Shown: positions 63,068 through 64,000 of the stretch, piece after piece | Layout of the letters: every line of letters starts with the position of its first letter | Numbering within the stretch: position 1 is the stretch's first letter | Source of the DNA: Mesostigma viride | Lineage: Eukaryota > Streptophyta > Mesostigmatophyceae > Mesostigmatales > Mesostigmataceae | NCBI GenBank assembly: GCA_009746045.1 | Contig: RPFO01000015.1 | Span: forward strand, 1,572,529 to 1,636,528 | Direction: 5' to 3' | DNA: 64,000 nucleotides | The notes under the pieces: model-generated | What the model was told of the DNA's origin: nothing | What the model saw: only the letters and a program-made list of their open reading frames with translations | Databases searched by the model: none | Program-made: the position numbers and the translations under genes

Positions 63068-64000
63068 TTCAAATCGATGACCATTGAAGCCTAATTTGAC
63101 TAAAAATGAGATTGCTGAAGGGCACTAACATTGTAAGGGTGACCAAGTGAGACCCTAGCACTACTATTATGAAGATACCAAAGACCAAGAAACCACGAAA
63201 TTGGATATTATGAGCAACATGTTGAAAGAAGCAAAGCTCATAACTGCGTGTGCTACCAACTCCCTTGCTGCCCCCATGAGGAATTATTAGCCCCCCTCCG
63301 CCTGTCCCATGATAAGGAATACATAACTAACTGACTGACAAGGAATACGCAACACAATCACAATGATTAGAAAGGAGCTATGGCGTTTCAGAGAAAAAAT
63401 GATTTTCTTACAAAACCTTAAGCGTGCTGCTCTCAGTCAGTGTTCCAACAAAAAGTTCTGGTTCAAGATAACTCGTCCAGTGGTGTGACTCTTTGGAGGT
63501 TTTATCCCAAAGGACGAGCCTCAAAGTTGATCACACATGTCTCCTAGAGCCCAATGACTGAACTCCTAATAAAAATAGGCACAAGGATTTTTCTCATATA
63601 TATTAGACAGTGTCATTTTTACAATTTGCTAACAAGGTTAAAAGCGCTGATTGTCAACAAAAAGGAGCTGATGGAAAGTGCAGCAGAGACGGGGTCAATG
63701 GGGGAAAACCGGAGAAAGTCGCAGCAGACGGGATGTAAATAGCAGAAAGACAGTTTACGGCTTTCAACAACAAAGAAGCCTTATGAAAAAATGCAACGCA
63801 TGTGTGTTTAAATGTAGGCGGAGCATGATTGCAAAAATGCCAAGTAATTGGAGTTAGAAACAGGAAGAACTGGATGCATTCTAGCAATGCCACATACAGC
63901 ACGTCGATAACAAAGTACAGACTCCAGGTATGCGATGGTACCCACTACTCACCACAAGTCTCGACCAGGAGCTAGCCTGCCATTCGCGGGTAGGCCGCAG
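63068..64000. other. No recognisable gene
   Basis: AT-rich sequence upstream of the small minus-strand gene. It presumably contains that gene's promoter, but no clear element is seen. Short frames at both strands lack motifs. Confidence 0.4.

Overview
Nuclear DNA of a eukaryote, most likely a green alga (inference). Pointers: canonical GT-AG introns, a UGUAA-type polyadenylation signal overlapping AATAAA at 61190-61198, a GT77-like glycosyltransferase, and algal-type LINE, Copia and DUF7869-like mobile genes. There are no operons, tRNAs, rRNAs or CRISPR arrays. Only two ordinary host genes can be assembled with confidence; most of the rest is mobile or repetitive DNA.

Layout. 896-14113 (+): a seven-exon gene for a type II membrane protein joining a GT2-like and a GT77/PF03407-like glycosyltransferase domain; its largest intron holds an antisense LINE relic. 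14370-19865: a LINE (-) with a (TTAA)n tail and a second, partly inverted LINE fragment. 21202-24842 (-): remains of an unclassified LTR element (F1); its LTR carries one of two composites built from four near-perfect 200-bp palindromes, the second lying between LTR and ORF. 26069-29100 (-): a DUF7869-like transposase gene. 30067-34176: a fold-back repeat, a PHD-like ORF, GC-rich hexanucleotide arrays and a Met/Gly-repeat protein.

34481-60640 is a stack of nested retroelements. Copia D (+; 34481-35278 and 50005-52836) was split by Copia A (+; 35390-49945, GTACA target duplication), which was split by Copia C (-; 38064-46448, GTCAG target duplication, LTRs almost identical). D is broken off at 52836 by LTR element F (-), itself interrupted at about 55029 by Copia E (-; 5' truncated at about 60640 beside a minisatellite). 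61502-63067 (-): a two-exon gene of 115 codons whose intron is a degenerate minisatellite.

The most interesting system is the Copia group. Its pol reads integrase, then a retropepsin-like domain, then RT and RNase H, so the protease sits between integrase and RT instead of before integrase. The RT box is HGDD instead of YVDD. In three of four elements gag and pol are in one frame separated by a single UGA. One lineage has Asp at the third integrase catalytic position. Two elements (C, D) have an extra ORF of about 260 codons upstream of gag. Exon joins are my own manual predictions and no database search was possible.
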